A stretch of DNA of 64,000 bases from Litoditis marina. Its lineage: Eukaryota; Nematoda; Chromadorea; Rhabditida; Rhabditidae. Below are positions 12,001-23,059 of the stretch, one piece after another (the first letter of the stretch is position 1; each line of letters opens with the position of its first letter). The notes beneath the pieces were generated by a model. That model worked only from the letters and a program-made list of their open reading frames with translations. It made no database searches and was not told the DNA's origin. The stretch is taken from contig OZ038433.1 of assembly GCA_964036275.1 (NCBI GenBank), positions 13,478,446-13,542,445 on the forward strand, given 5' to 3'. A program made the position numbers and the translations under genes.

Positions 12001-13146
12001 ATATACGACGCAGGGCACAAACCGTTGTGCTATTAGAGCACAGACTCAGCAAGCTTTGGAATCCAAAACATGTGTGCGTAAACAGCGGAAAGTGAGATAT
12101 ACAGTACCCTCCCGCCTTTCCGTTGGCAACGACAATATAGTTACCTTGAAGTGTCCCAGTTTGTTCACATAATAACTTTGTTTCAGTATCTGAACCAGCT
12201 GACCGATTCGAGAGAAGAAAGTTTTCTTTCGAATCTGGAGACCGCGGGAAAACTGGCTGGTCTAGCGCGGCTGGTAGGAGAGAAAATGGTGGAAAACTAC
12301 AAGGAGGCAACTCAACAAATCAGAAATCAAATCAAATCAAAGGAGTCCTGTTTTCATTTTCTCAGAGGGGTTCAACTGATGATGACCCAACCCTCTGAGA
12401 AAACCCAAAACCGTCTTGAATCAGGGTCGAAACGGTTTTGAGTACATCTCTTACTGAGCACATTAACCTAATCATACCACCATCCAAAAGTCCTAGTGAC
12501 ACAATTATATTTTGTTCAAATAAAATAACCTAAATCAGAGTCAGTTTGAAAAATAATATAATATAATAATACAATACATGGATGCAATGTAACATGGAAC
12601 TTTTCACATTGGTAGATACTATGGTTACAGAAACAAAGGGCGTTTCTAGAAGTGAACTACGATAACAATATTGATAAAAATGAGAGTTGTACCAACAGTG
12701 AAAGAGTAGAAGGTTCAATATATTCAGCTTTACATATTGGGAGTAGTTTACATTTGCCCCTCACCCTGGTCGAAAATAGGTTGAAAAGGGCCCGTACTGC
12801 AATCGCCTCCCACTTTTGGGGGGCGATTATACAACATGCTTATTTACTGCAGGCTTGGGTTGAGTGGGGGGTGATTGTTCATCAGTTCCGGGTATGTACT
12901 ATCACCCCCCATTTGGTATTGTGGGGGGTGATTGTTCATTGTCGAAGATGTACAATGTCCCCCCACACATTTACCAATTACCCCCCACCTTCACACGATT
13001 TTTCTAGGATTTCAATTAGGTGGGGCTAATAGTACCACGAGGGGGGTGATTGTTGGGTGGGGGGCGATTGTACATTTTTCCCTTCGTATTTTCAGGATGG
13101 GCTGAGCGAGAACATTCCGAGCTCATCTGGAAACCAACCGAAATGA
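6007..13146 (+). CDS. Divergent HSP70-family chaperone with shortened ATPase domain and acidic insert
   Basis: Exons in phase: 6007-6106, 6659-6768, 7409-7592, 7869-8001, 8654-9329, 9674-9859, 10549-10689, 10968-11048, 11495-11575, 12187-about 12369 and probably 13096-13146 (about 641 residues). The start [14 protein letters not shown] is the phosphate-1 loop, [16 protein letters not shown] and LGGEDFDNR are classic HSP70 blocks, and [18 protein letters not shown] with the following beta-domain is nearly canonical cytosolic HSP70. Two things are odd. Exon 1 splices in phase directly to exon 2, which skips about 75 residues of the usual nucleotide-binding domain. After the beta-domain, exons 7-8 encode an acidic, Gly-rich segment with SUMO-like IKEEP and PKQE sites before the helical lid. 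No EEVD terminus is visible. The last exon junction is uncertain; without it the frame stops at 12441. Confidence 0.85.
7246..7305 (+). pseudogene. Copy of the start of HSP70 exon 3 (acceptor plus about 12 codons)
   Basis: An AG acceptor is followed by codons for [12 protein letters not shown] and then a stop. It parallels [13 protein letters not shown] at the true exon 150 bp downstream, and in places it is closer to canonical HSP70. Confidence 0.7.
7779..7868. repeat. CT-rich simple repeat forming a polypyrimidine tract
   Basis: TCTC-rich sequence runs up to the acceptor of HSP70 exon 4 (7869). Confidence 0.8.
8002..8228. repeat. GA repeats with two copies of the HSP70 exon 4 3' edge
   Basis: The exon end GTCAACCACTTCATCGCAG plus donor plus GA tract is repeated after 8001, at about 8086-8112 and 8202-8227. 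Copy 1 has lost the donor GT; copy 2 has lost four bases (CAGA) of the exon and its donor. Confidence 0.8.
8457..8590. repeat. Foldback MITE family B, copy 1
   Basis: About 130 bp. The arms read TAGTCAATTGCACAGTCACG and, inverted, CACGTGACT...TAGTATA. CACGTG words lie in both arms. It is in the HSP70 intron before exon 5. Confidence 0.85.
10150..10265. repeat. Foldback MITE family B, copy 2
   Basis: The left arm is clear (AGTCAACTGCACAGTCA); the right arm is diverged. It lies in an HSP70 intron. Confidence 0.75.
10270..10470. repeat. Repeat family H, copy 1
   Basis: It contains GCCGGCCGCTCGCCAAA and a run resembling GAGAGTGAGTAGATCAA. Related copies lie at about 29345-29495, 40128-40280 and 62520-62690. 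Confidence 0.65.
11998..12145 (-). repeat. tRNA-promoter-bearing repeat (family C), copy 1
   Basis: In the minus orientation it carries the head (GTCGTTGCCAACGGAAAGGC), a stretch ending in TGTACGCACACATG-like sequence, and a degenerate A-box-like TAGCACAACGG. Confidence 0.65.
12790..13085. repeat. G-run/C-run repeat cluster
   Basis: Several copies of GGGGGGTGATTGT face CCCCCC-containing inverted partners, so hairpins are likely. The block sits between HSP70 exon 10 and its probable last exon. Confidence 0.7.
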
Positions 13147-14597
13147 AGCGCTTATGGGTACAAGTGTTACACAGTACAGTTTTTGATTAACGATTGAATT
13201 ATGACGGAATCAAACTACAAACATCAGTTCAGAGCTAGATGTTAATTATTGACTTCACGGTGTAACTCAGTTTTTGTCACACAAATCAAATTCCTCCGTT
13301 ATTGAACTTTTTCTACCAGAAAAATTGTTTTGTTACTCTGTTTAGTACGTATGCAGTATGAGTGTAATTTGTTGTTTGACCTCTATTGATCATTAAATTT
13401 TTAAATTCTACAATAATATTCCCTATACTTCTTTTCTCACTACTCAGGTTAATTCGTGTAATTTTTTCGTTTTTTTCCCTACAGTTTCGACTTGTTCATA
13501 TTGTTTACTACTAAGATTAAACATTCTCTAAGTCATTCATGTTTATTTCTTATCTAGAAGAACTTATAGAGTTTCAACGTGTTCTATATTTGTTGTAGTC
13601 GAGATGAATTTTCATGACACCTCTCTGCATATTGCATCCGTCTTTCAAAAAAGTCTCATTTTTAAAACCTATTGAGATATGTTCGATAGGAATAGGGCAA
13701 CATTCAGAAGTTTTCATGTATGTATTGGACAATGTTTCTCAACGACCGAGAAGAAACGGCGTATTCCGTCAAACCTTGAAATCTTGAAAATGTTCACCTT
13801 ATATCTGAACGGGAAGGCACTGTGACGGAGAAACTGATGAAATTCCTTTGTTAAAGGAGGCCAGACAGCGATATTGAAAAATGTGACCCACTGCGTATCA
13901 TCGTCTGTCCCACGGACATTTTGTACAACCATCTAACTTCTCCTCGTTTGTGTTATGTCCCGTCGCACAGCGCGCTACGCTCATGCATAACAATTATTAC
14001 AAGCGTCATGCTAAGTTCTAGCCTCGACAGTAATGCTTTATTCCGCTTTACTGAAACTGTTTTTTTGTGAATCACGAAATTTTCTTCATTCTCATATAAA
14101 CGTTTTTCTCAACTCCTAAAGTTGGTCAGAATCATGTTCTTGCTTCGGTAAGTGACGCTTGGTGTGCGTCATTTACAAGTGTCTCAGTTAACATGTCCAC
14201 AGATTGGGCGGAATTATGCTAATTTGGCATCGGTGAATTATCGTAAAGCTAAGGTGTTTGAGTTCAGAGCGTTTTGTCCGTTAGGCAGGGTTCATACTTT
14301 TGCTGCCAACTCTGGAAGCAGCAGCAGCAACATGCAAAGTGTGATTATCGCCTTTCACATGCCGAATGCAGGACAACAAACTTCTGACTGCCTCAAGAAC
14401 TGATTTTCATTGCATCTTGTGCCTATATATTGGTTGACTACTGTGACTATTGTGTTTCAAATCACTCACTTAAAGCAATGGTTAACTATGTAGTTTGTAG
14501 TTTTGTCATTTCATGAATACGACATCATCGGGCAAAGTTCATTCCCTGCGGGTCGACAACTGTTCACATGAATTGATCAGATCGGAGATGAGCTCTT
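13147..14597. other. Intergenic between convergent HSP70 and PTP genes
   Basis: AT-rich sequence with no supported gene. The open frames 13714-13932 (-) and 14152-14403 (+) show no recognisable domain. Confidence 0.6.
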
Positions 14598-17500
14598 CTA
14601 ACATCCCAGTTTCGCTGCTTTCACTTCGTCGCGGAATTTAGTCAGCTTATCCACAAACTTATCGGGACAGCGAGCCTGTAGTGAGAAAATGAACAAATTA
14701 TTTGAAAAAGACGATTGTGTGGTCCAATCGCAACGCTTCAGTCCTTTAAACTGCACTACATTATTCAATCGCAGTTTAAAGGACCGTTGACACGAGATTG
14801 GTCAACATTATCGTCCTGCTTCAACTCATTGGTCAGTCAAGAAAGTCGGTGAGGAGCAAAATTTTTATAGTTATGAACAAGTGGAAAACGAAAAATGAAG
14901 AGGTACGCAAACCAGTTCATGATCATTTCGTTTTCCTTCTCTTATAACCTTTTCAAGCATTGCTATTCTGCTATAATCCCCAAGTCAGAGTAAAGGACAA
15001 GGCTGAAGAAGTAAAGTGGGTGCCAACATTTTTGGATTTCTGTCTGTTGCCGGAATCGAACCGGCCAGTAAAATATTTGTAGCAGGGCGTTACCCACTGC
15101 GCTATTAGGTGACATACTCGGCAAATTGGAATCGAACACAAACGTGCGTACACAGCGGAAAGTGATAAGGTTAGTATTCTTCCGCTATTCCGATGGCGAC
15201 GACAATAGAAACTCACATGGATATAATCGAGGCAGCAGTCAACTAGAAAGACGAACTGGCCCTCCTTCTGGATACACGAAGCACGCTGTTTACGCAGCGT
15301 TGTGATCAATTCGGCGAACTGGAAAAAGGAAAGTAGGTGAAACGAGACTGAGAATAGGTTCGAGAATAAGTCACGAGACAACACGTAGCTATCTTCAGAG
15401 AGGTATGGTCGCCCCGGCGGATTTGAAAATCGCAGCATCCATGACGTCATCAATCAATATCAATCGATATCGATTTTTCCTCATCGACGCTGCAATTTTG
15501 GAATCCGCCAGGGCGACCATACATCTCTCCCCGGCACCATTATCCCATATTACGTTTCTCGCTCTGCCTTACTATTTCGCGTCACTCGTATCCCGACTAG
15601 AAGTATTAGCAGAGAAATAGTGTAAGTTCGAGGAGACACAGGATGAGATGAAGGTGCCGAGATTTTCTACATACGTACTGAGATCTGGAACTGGTTAAGT
15701 GGATTCAAACGTACATTGACATCGGATCCGTTCTTGAACAGTCTCTGGATGATGACGTCAATGAGAATGATGGTTCCGGTCCTACCGACACCGGCGGAGC
15801 AGTGAATCACCACTGGACCAGATGCCAGGCGGTCCGCCTGAAGAGAAGAAATGAGATATTGTCGTCGCTAACTGAGAGGCGGAGGGGGGTACTGTATATC
15901 TCAGTTTTCGCTGTGCACGCACCCATATCCCCAATTCCGAAGATGGTCAGCCATCGGCTCTCGTAACGCAGTGTTTACCATATAGTAACAAATCTTTTGC
16001 TGGCAGATTCGATCCCGGCGAGAGACAATACTTTATAGGTATAGCACGCCTTATATGAAGCCCTCTGAATGATGAAACGTCGAAATCTATAAATTTAAAC
16101 AATTCTTCGAAATACTAGAAACTCGAACCCCAAATTCAAATTCTGGAACAAAGCCAAAAACAACAACATCAACGAGTTAGAAAATAACACGTTCTCCTAT
16201 GGAAAAACAACAAACACAACAAACCTTGGCCACCAGACGGAGGAACCGGAGAACCATTCTTCCGGACATCGGGAGGCCGTTGTTGGGCCAGTTCTGGACA
16301 TGGATCATCTTGACTGAAACATTCAACTCGTGGAAGAGGAAAGAGAGGAATGGCCTATAGGAAAGAGATAGAGAGCAAGAGTAGGAGAGAGAGAGAGGGA
16401 GAGAGAGAGAAAGAGAAAGAGAGAGAGAGAGAAACTAACCAATGAGACTGTCCGAGCATCCCTCGGGCAGTACTTCCAGGGTGTAGACGGCGAACTTGTC
16501 CTCATCCTCCACCTTTTTGATGTTGACGAACATTTTCCCGTAGTTCTTGTAGGCGCCAGTGGTGCCCTCGGGCCAGTACTGGGCACACTTGGCCTTCCCG
16601 TCCTCCACCAACTACAATTACACAAAACAATGATCAAAATTACATAGACTAGAAGTTACTAGAAGTTAATTGGATAGTCACGTAAAGTAAGCATTCTAAT
16701 GAGGAATCATGCACTTTGTCATTGCACGTTCCTGGGTTCCGCTGTTTCCATCATGTCTCACGTGTCTGTGAAGTTGACTAATAGTATACTGTATACCTCC
16801 ATCACAAATTTCACATCAACTACTTCAATGGTATTTACAACTTACAATATCACAATTACAATAACGGATTGAAATTACAATCGCAAATATGAACGGAGAT
16901 AATATGAATCAAGATAATATATCTGGGAAAACGAAAACTGGAAAGTCAAAAAGTTCGGTTCCCAAATAATCAATTAATTTCAAACTTTTTCGACTTTTGA
17001 GAAAAATTTAGATTGCAGAGTCTTATATTGAATTGCCCTAGTTGTATATACTGTATTTATCACACGCTTCGTTTGCGTGATAAATTAACAAAATGTAACA
17101 AATGTAACATATAACATATTTAAAATGGAAAACTACCTTTGTCAGATTGAGAATAGTGGGGCATTGTTCCTGGAACACCATGCGCCAGAAATCTTCGATC
17201 GTTTTTTCCATAGGCGCCTGAAATTCCGGTGACTTTTATTTGTAACCGGGTTTTTGGCAGCCTAACCGGTTTTTGGTAACCCTTTTTTCAGGTTTCCTTG
17301 GTAGGTAACCGGTTAGTAACCTAGAATGAAAAACCGGTTACCTGTTATTATAACGAGAAATGTGGTTTCACTTTAGTTTGTATCATAACCTGATCTCAGT
17401 TTTAGGTTACCTACCGGTTACCTGTCAGGTAACCCGAAAAAAGAGATGCCAAAAAAGGTTTGGCTACCTAAAACCCCGGTTAGATTAGAATTTGCGTAGC

Positions 17501-19191
17501 ATTTCTTGTCATAACTCGGTGAAATAGCAAAACAATTAGCTGTCTATAGAAGATCATGCGGTCTGCAGGTCTGTTAAGCAGCAACTCTTTTTCCGTAAAC
17601 AGATATTGAAAAAACAAGAAAAGATAGAGAAAAAAGAAAGGAAAAGACAAAGAAGTGAAACAGCGTATACCTGGGTGGCGATGAACTTTCGATCATGATT
17701 CTCAAACTGGACCCAGTTGGCGTGGATGTAGTTCCCGGAGGTGCCCGCGGGAGGGGTGTCGAGGGTCAGTTTCACTCGTGTCTCTTCTAGACACACCACG
17801 TCCTACAAATAATACTATAGTACAAATAATACAATAATATTAATACAAATACTACAATGATGACACACCACGTCCTAAAATTAATACTATAGTACAAATA
17901 CTACAATACTATTAATACAAATACTACGATGATGATACACCACGTCCTACAATTAATACTATAGTACAAATATTACAATACTATTAATACAAATACTACG
18001 ATGATGATACACCACGTCCTACAAATATAGTAGTCGACCACGGAATGGCGAAAGGGTACTGTATATCCCAACTTTCGCTGTGTACAGACACAAGTCTCGA
18101 TTTCAAAGCTTGTTGGACACATTCTCCCGTAGCGCGTTGCCGAGCTACGAAATTTTCGCTCGCAGGTTCAATTCCTTTAAAGCCTATTCCGGTTACTTTG
18201 TTTAATGAAAATTGAGGAAACGAGAGCGCAGAACGTCAGCAATTCATCATTTAAAAAAATCAAACAATTCAAAAAAAGTGTGACAGAAACAGGCAGGAAC
18301 ATTCTGAGAGTGTCTATTTATGAACCATCCTAAATTCATCCAAAAAAACATACTGTGAGTCAATTGCACAGTCACGTAAAACTGGTAAACAAAGCAGAAC
18401 TCAGACAAAATTACTTTAACTTAAATGAGTTTCAGATTTGAATGGCTTATTCTAGTTGCCCATAATTGTAGTGAACTGACCAAGTATCGATTCAATTCGG
18501 GATTGCTCTCAAAGGACGAACTGGCTCCCGGTGGACATAGGTTGACCAATGAATCCTTGAACAAATTACGTAGTCCAGCCACTCCTGAAACAAACATAGA
18601 ATTCATTGAAATGTAAGTTGTAGTTCGACCCGTGCGCACCAGAGTGCGTATTCTAGAAGAACCCGGCTATCTCATCCCATCCTGCGTCTCTTCAAACATA
18701 CGCTATTTCTCTGCGAGACGAGAAATAGTGAGGCAGAGCGAGAGACGCAGGGGCCGGGCTATTCTAGCATACGTACTCAGTTTGTTATCATACTGCAAGT
18801 ACAAAAAACAAAAGTGCAAGTCTAGTGCCCGTATAATCTTCCGAGAGTGATTTCATAGTCCGATCCACTCAACATGCCGAGCAAAGTCAAATGCGCAGAT
18901 ACAAATAATTGGAAAACTCGTTGAAAACCGTATTTACATATTTGCCTTTTAACAAAACGTTTTTGTCGGAGAAAGTGAAAAAAATTAGAAATTGGAACAA
19001 ATCCACATCACAACAAATCTAACTGAACAAAACACACTATAGTCGTCGCCAACGGAAAGGCGAGAGAGTACTGTATATCTCACTTAGCGCTGTGTACGCA
19101 GTACGCACACATGTCTTCGATTTCAAAGCTTCCCAGTCAAGTGCTCTTATAGCGCAATGTTTAGCGCCCAGCCACAAAACTTTTGATCGCA

Positions 19192-19225
<34 letters not shown>

Positions 19226-20528
19226 CAGCCACGCTGTACAAACAATAATTTACTGTTCTGCAACGACGCCTGTTCTGAGTACAGAACATCAAATGTGTGA
19301 CTTCTCACCGAGTTTTGTGGTCTCCTCCACGAACTTTGCAAGTCCTGCCTCGATTTCGGGGGCCAGTTTGGCCTTTGATTCGGTACTAGCGGCAACCTCT
19401 TTCTTGGCGGCTACTCGTTTACGCGTCTCCTTCTATAAACATATGTTTATGTTTACATATAAGTACATATATAAACATGCATACAAACATATACATGGGT
19501 TGAGGGAACAGCAGTCAGTCTTCATACTAGAAGTAAAATGAATAGTCACGTGAAGTTAGCATTCTAATGAGGAAACGTGTACTTAGTCATTGCACGTTTC
19601 TGAGTTCTGCTGTGTTTAACATGTTTCACGTGACTGTGCAGTTGACTGACAGTATAGCAAGTGAACGGAGAATAGTTGTAGTCTGGTGTTTGAAGGTTAA
19701 AGCGTTAGACCGACAATCCACCCATTCGTCACATTTCCCAACTGGACTCGTCGGCAGCGTGCCAAAAACTTTGGAAAACTGTTATTTAGAGAAAACATAT
19801 AATTTACAGAAAGTTTCCCTGAATAACTGAAGGGAAGAACCCTTCACATAAATTTCCATTGTTTTGATGTATTTCAACAGGTTCAAAAACTGCCTTGAAA
19901 TTTCATTGGCAAGCTGCCCAAGTCCCGTTGGGAAATGTGCGAACTATAGCATAGGTTTGCTCAGAAAAGAACCGATGACAGAATACGCCGTACTATCGTG
20001 AAGCGAGTGATGTGACCCTCGAGAATTGCCCAACCTATCATGAGAATATTGTACGCATGGTTGATTCTATGTGATTTACTACGAGCCACAATCTGATTCG
20101 AGTTAGAAGAAATACAGAGAAATGAATAGCATGTCAAAACATTCAAACTTGGAAAACGGCCTGAAATCTCCACTGACCACTGGGAGAACTTGACTTTCTT
20201 CATCATGACCTTCCATTGTGAGGTCGAAATTGAATTCGAAGTTGAATAATTTCTTCTTCTTAGTTTTGGGTGCTGCGTTTTTCTTGGGTTTTTCCATCTG
20301 AAAAAAAGCAATAGAAAAATAGTGAGAGAGATATAAGGAGAGAAAGAGAGAGAGAATGAGAGAAAGAGAGAGAGAAAAAGAAAGAGAGAGAGAGAGAGAG
20401 AGAAGGACCACGAGGTAATGAGAGAAAGAGATTGAAAGAAGGAGAGGGAGCATTGGGGGAGAACTAACCTCTGAGCGACGATCGACCGAGTGATGAAGTG
20501 AAGAACTGACTGCAATCAACGGCTCCAT
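14598..20528 (-). CDS. Protein tyrosine phosphatase, nematode cytoplasmic type, WPD loop altered to WPN
   Basis: Eleven exons, all phase-consistent (about 406 residues): 20469-20528, 20178-20297, 19309-19432, 18481-18584, 17671-17802, 17137-17217, 16440-16611, 16225-16313, 15679-15837, 15217-15318, 14598-14675. A Lys/Glu-rich N-terminus (about 100 residues) precedes one PTP domain. The domain has a NRY-like start, [28 protein letters not shown] and the catalytic P-loop [10 protein letters not shown], with Cys and Arg intact. The Q-loop region reads IQKEGQF. The general-acid loop reads NWPNNGLP, so the catalytic Asp of WPD is Asn, which should lower turnover. This family is expanded in nematodes, often with germline expression, but expression cannot be read here. 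The start ATG at 20528 is the first that fits; no clear trans-splice acceptor is adjacent. Confidence 0.9.
14709..14824. repeat. Foldback MITE family A, copy 3
   Basis: Both arms are present. It lies in the last intron of the PTP gene. Confidence 0.85.
15035..15210 (-). repeat. tRNA-promoter-bearing repeat (family C), copy 2
   Basis: Read on the minus strand it has a head, a degenerate A-box (TAGCGCAGTGGGTAACG) and a B-box (GGTTCGATTCC), in that order. It is one of the best preserved promoter pairs in the family. Confidence 0.8.
15395..15540. repeat. Foldback element in PTP intron
   Basis: GTATGGTCGCCCCGGCGGAT on the left is matched by an inverted ATCCGCCAGGGCGACCATAC on the right, around a centre with TCAATATCAATCGATATCGA. 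Confidence 0.8.
15628..15678. repeat. Family E repeat, half copy
   Basis: One arm (GAGGAGACACAGGATGAGAT to the TACGTACT end) directly abuts the donor side of PTP exon 9. Confidence 0.65.
15862..16040 (+). repeat. tRNA-promoter-bearing repeat (family C), copy 3
   Basis: Head, GTGCACGCACCCATAT-like middle, then degenerate A-box and B-box with a GGCGAGAGACA tail. Confidence 0.75.
16378..16434. repeat. GA-rich simple repeat
   Basis: It runs up to the donor of PTP exon 7. On the minus strand it reads as a CT tract just inside the intron. Confidence 0.85.
16672..16795. repeat. Foldback MITE family B, copy 3
   Basis: Both arms are recognisable, with a CACGTG-type word in the right arm. It is in a PTP intron. 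Confidence 0.8.
17242..17487. repeat. GGTTACC-rich palindromic repeat (family D), copy 2
   Basis: Same word composition as the copy at 5697. It lies in a PTP intron. Confidence 0.8.
17795..18022. repeat. Tandem repeat carrying copies of the PTP exon 5 acceptor
   Basis: A unit of about 72 bp is repeated about three times. Each unit, on the minus strand, contains the acceptor and exon start TAGGACGTGGTGT (or a one-base variant). The true exon 5 begins at 17802 and the copies lie upstream in the intron. Confidence 0.85.
18028..18190 (+). repeat. tRNA-promoter-bearing repeat (family C), copy 4
   Basis: Head plus degenerate A-box (TAGCGCGTTGCCGAG) and B-box (GGTTCAATTCC). Confidence 0.7.
18349..18420. 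repeat. Foldback MITE family B, half copy
   Basis: Left arm only, ending near the PTP exon 4 donor region. Confidence 0.7.
18640..18785. repeat. Family E foldback repeat, copy 1
   Basis: The arms contain CATCCTGCGTCTC and the inverted GAGACGCAGG, with GCATACGTAC at the outer end. Confidence 0.75.
19040..19196 (+). repeat. tRNA-promoter-bearing repeat (family C), copy 5
   Basis: Well preserved head and A-box (TAGCGCAATGTTTAGCG). The B-box side is replaced by a TA microsatellite. Confidence 0.75.
19195..19223. repeat. (TA)n microsatellite
   Basis: About 14 TA units, placed where the 3' part of the family C repeat would lie. Confidence 0.9.
19530..19660. repeat. Foldback MITE family B, copy 5
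   Basis: Full length, with CACGTG in both arms. It lies in a PTP intron. Confidence 0.85.
20318..20405. repeat. GA-rich simple repeat
   Basis: In the first PTP intron; a CT tract in the transcript, just upstream of the exon 2 acceptor. Confidence 0.85.
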
Positions 20529-20557
20529 CCCCTTTTTATTAGCCACGTTTCTCACGA

Positions 20558-22222
20558 GTAAACGGAGCGAGATAACCTGTTCTCGCCGGGAAGGTGCGCG
20601 CCAAACTAAATTTTCCAGTTGGGAAGTTGTACTCTCTGGAAACTCCGACTGGAAAAGATATATTTGAAACCTGGTAAACGGAAGTTCCAAAAATCCGGTT
20701 TTCGAACGCGTTTTCTCAAAATTTTTCCGTTCCGTCTTTTCAAGTCTTTGAATTTTTCTCCAGACAGTTTAGATCTTCCAAACTCTAATTTTCGATGGAT
20801 CGCTGAATTTTAGCCCAAAATTACATCGTATGGCGCGTACTAATCTATCGCCAATCCCAAGAGATTAACTCCTGAACAGTCCATGACCAACTGATTCTTT
20901 TTCGCACATTGTCGCGGCTTCGCACGACGTGTATATTTGAGCCAGCCCGCGGGACATGGCGCGCATAGCGTGTCGCTTTCGCTGACGTATTTCACTCGTT
21001 TCGAAAGTGGCGCAGCTTTCAGTACTGATCCTAAAATCAGTCGTCTCCGTTGATCCGCTCTGTTATGTGAGCTCTTTTCATTTGATGTATTTGAAACTAG
21101 TTGAAGTAAGTAATATTTGAGATGATTCCGTGTATTTGAGTTATATTTAAACTACCTCTAGTCAATTAGGATTGTATTTTATTGTTATGTGTATATATGC
21201 CTGATATGAAACTAATTATTTAACTCATGTGTTTGTTATAATTTATATAAACTAGAGTACACACGGTATAACGAATCGGAGAATCTTCTTGGCGTACCTT
21301 GCTCTCCACTAGGGTTATGAACTTTGATTAATTATTGGTTGAAACACGCTCGCCCTTGCTAATGCCACCTTTAAATACCACTGAACCACCGTTTGCTTAT
21401 GTGTTACCCCACAAAGAGGTGCACATAATTCTATCTTTCTTTTCTAACCTTAAAACAAACCAAAAAAGGCATTAGCTCGGCGCGAAACACATCGAAGTTT
21501 TGTTGTGAGAACCAACATCGAAAAAAATCGCATTGGGAGGGGGGGGGGGGTGATAGTACTACGAGGGGACTAAAGGTAAAGGGGGGGGGAATCGTAAAAT
21601 TTTTCCGCAATGACTCGTACAATTTCTCGCGAAAAAAACTAATAGATGTTGGTGATCAATGAATTTTCTTAGGATTGGCGATAGATTACTACGCGCCAAA
21701 AATGTAACTTCGGGTTGAAATTGAGAGATCCATCAAGCATTAGACAAATCAATTTTGGAAGATCGAAGCTCTCTGGAGAAAAATTAAAAAAAACTTGAAA
21801 AGACGAAACGGGCAAATCTTTGGCTTGGACGCGTTCGAAAACCAGGTTGGAACCGGTTTTCCGTTGACCAGGTTTCAAATATATACTTTCCAGTCGGGAT
21901 TTCCAGAAAGTACAACTTCGTCGCCGAAAAGTTCAGTTTGGCACGTATAGTCTTTTTCATTCCTACTGAGACTCCTACAGTAGGTTTTTGAAACCACCTT
22001 ACCGCTTTTCTCACTTACTTATGATCGGAAAGGTTTAGGACTTTGGCACCTCATTCTCGCTGTCAGGTACAGAAAACAAACGAGAGGATTTTTGATGAAC
22101 TAAATTTTCAGCTTCACAAGAGCTTTCGGAAAGTTTGTAAGGTTACTGTAGGAGCCTCAGTAGGAATGGTGGGGACTATATCATCTTCCCGGCGAGAACA
22201 GGTTATCTCGCACCGTTTACAA
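20558..22222. mobile_element. Non-autonomous element with long (about 300 bp) terminal inverted repeats
   Basis: The left arm 20558-20880 matches the inverse of 21665-21945 plus 22190-22222. Shared words include GATAACCTGTTCTCGCCGGG at the outer end and GGCGATAGATTA at the inner end. The right arm is split by a second foldback (21953-22182). The core (20880-21665) has no ORF of note and a polyG run near 21540. The element lies directly upstream of the PTP start codon. Confidence 0.75.
21953..22182. repeat. Foldback repeat family F, copy 1
   Basis: The arms CATTCCTACTGAGACTCCTA and inverted TAGGAGCCTCAGTAGGAATG are inserted in the right arm of the larger element. Related copies lie at 51024-51248 and 54318-54551. 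Confidence 0.8.
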
Positions 22223-22389
22223 CGTGAACCCCTCGTTTCACATTATCACTTTATTTATTTCGAAAAAAAGGTGCTCAGCCTTTAGGAAAAAAGGTCACTA
22301 GCTGACTGTTCTCAAGAAACACAATAAATTGTATGCAAAAAGCTCACGACACCCACAAATATTGGTAACCGTTAAATTTGTCAAAAAAC

Positions 22390-22461
22390 TGCCTCAAGCT
22401 GGAATCGAACCAGCGACATTCTGTTTACTAGACAGACGTTCTGCCCCTGAGCCAATGAGGC
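22390..22461 (-). tRNA. tRNA-Thr (anticodon AGU)
   Basis: Read on the minus strand: acceptor GCCTCAT against TTGAGGC with one mismatch at the last pair, a D-arm GGCTCAGGGGCAGA, an anticodon stem TCTGT/ACAGA with loop CTAGTAA giving AGT, and a T-arm GCTGGTTCGATTCCAGC. All loops are of canonical size and there is no intron. It stands head-to-head with the second Thr tRNA about 100 bp away. Confidence 0.88.
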
Positions 22462-22564
22462 CACGTATTAAGCATCTAGAAAAGTCGATATACTAGCGCC
22501 CAATATGTGTTCACACCGTGGATATCAATCGAAAACAACCAAAGAACCAACACCCGGCAAGTGT

Positions 22565-22636
22565 GCCTCATTGGCTTAGTGGCAGAGCGTCTGTCTTGTA
22601 AACAGAAGGTCGCTGGTTCGATTCCAGCATGGGGCA
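22565..22636 (+). tRNA. tRNA-Thr (anticodon UGU)
   Basis: Acceptor GCCTCAT pairs with ATGGGGC (one G-T pair), discriminator A. D-arm GGCTTAGTGGCAGAGC, anticodon loop CTTGTAA giving TGT, T-arm GCTGGTTCGATTCCAGC. A TTTTTT run follows within a few bases and would serve as a pol III terminator. It is closely related to the minus-strand neighbour, so the two probably arose by an inverted duplication. Confidence 0.92.
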
Positions 22637-23059
22637 GTCCTTTTTTAAACAAATATTCTGGTCAAAGTTGCTTCAAGTGTTTTTGCTTTCTCATGCTCTG
22701 TCAACCGGTTTGATAGCCAAACTTTTCCGAAGACGACTTTGCGATGAAAAATTTATTTGTTCATTATGCATGATAACATACTCCAATCAACACACTACCT
22801 AATAAAGGATGAAAAAGAAAATCAACTAACAGAAAATTGCTTGGTCACTCGGAGTCGAACTTCAATTCTATTCAATTGTTCCGCTCGTTTTCGCAGTTGG
22901 ACAGTTTTTAGGAGACAAATCGAAATGATTAGTTTTTTTTGTGTATGTTGTCCTTTTTCCCTGAAACTTTTCTAAATGAATGTTGTCCAGTTTCCATGGA
23001 ATCTTTTCATATAAAGAAATTTGGTAAACTCTTTTCCTACCACTTTTCATTTCTCACCG

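Noticed and set aside
12652..13029. 125-residue plus-strand open frame
   Set aside because: It overlaps the G-run/C-run repeat cluster; the apparent repeats are at DNA level.
20203..20528. Alternative PTP start further upstream in the same open frame (to 20690)
   Set aside because: That extension lies in the inverted-repeat element and has no resemblance to the family; the ATG at 20528 fits exon phases.
19961..20690. Two long minus-strand frames (184 and 195 residues)
   Set aside because: They run through the GA repeat and introns; only the PTP exons 1-2 segments inside them are supported.
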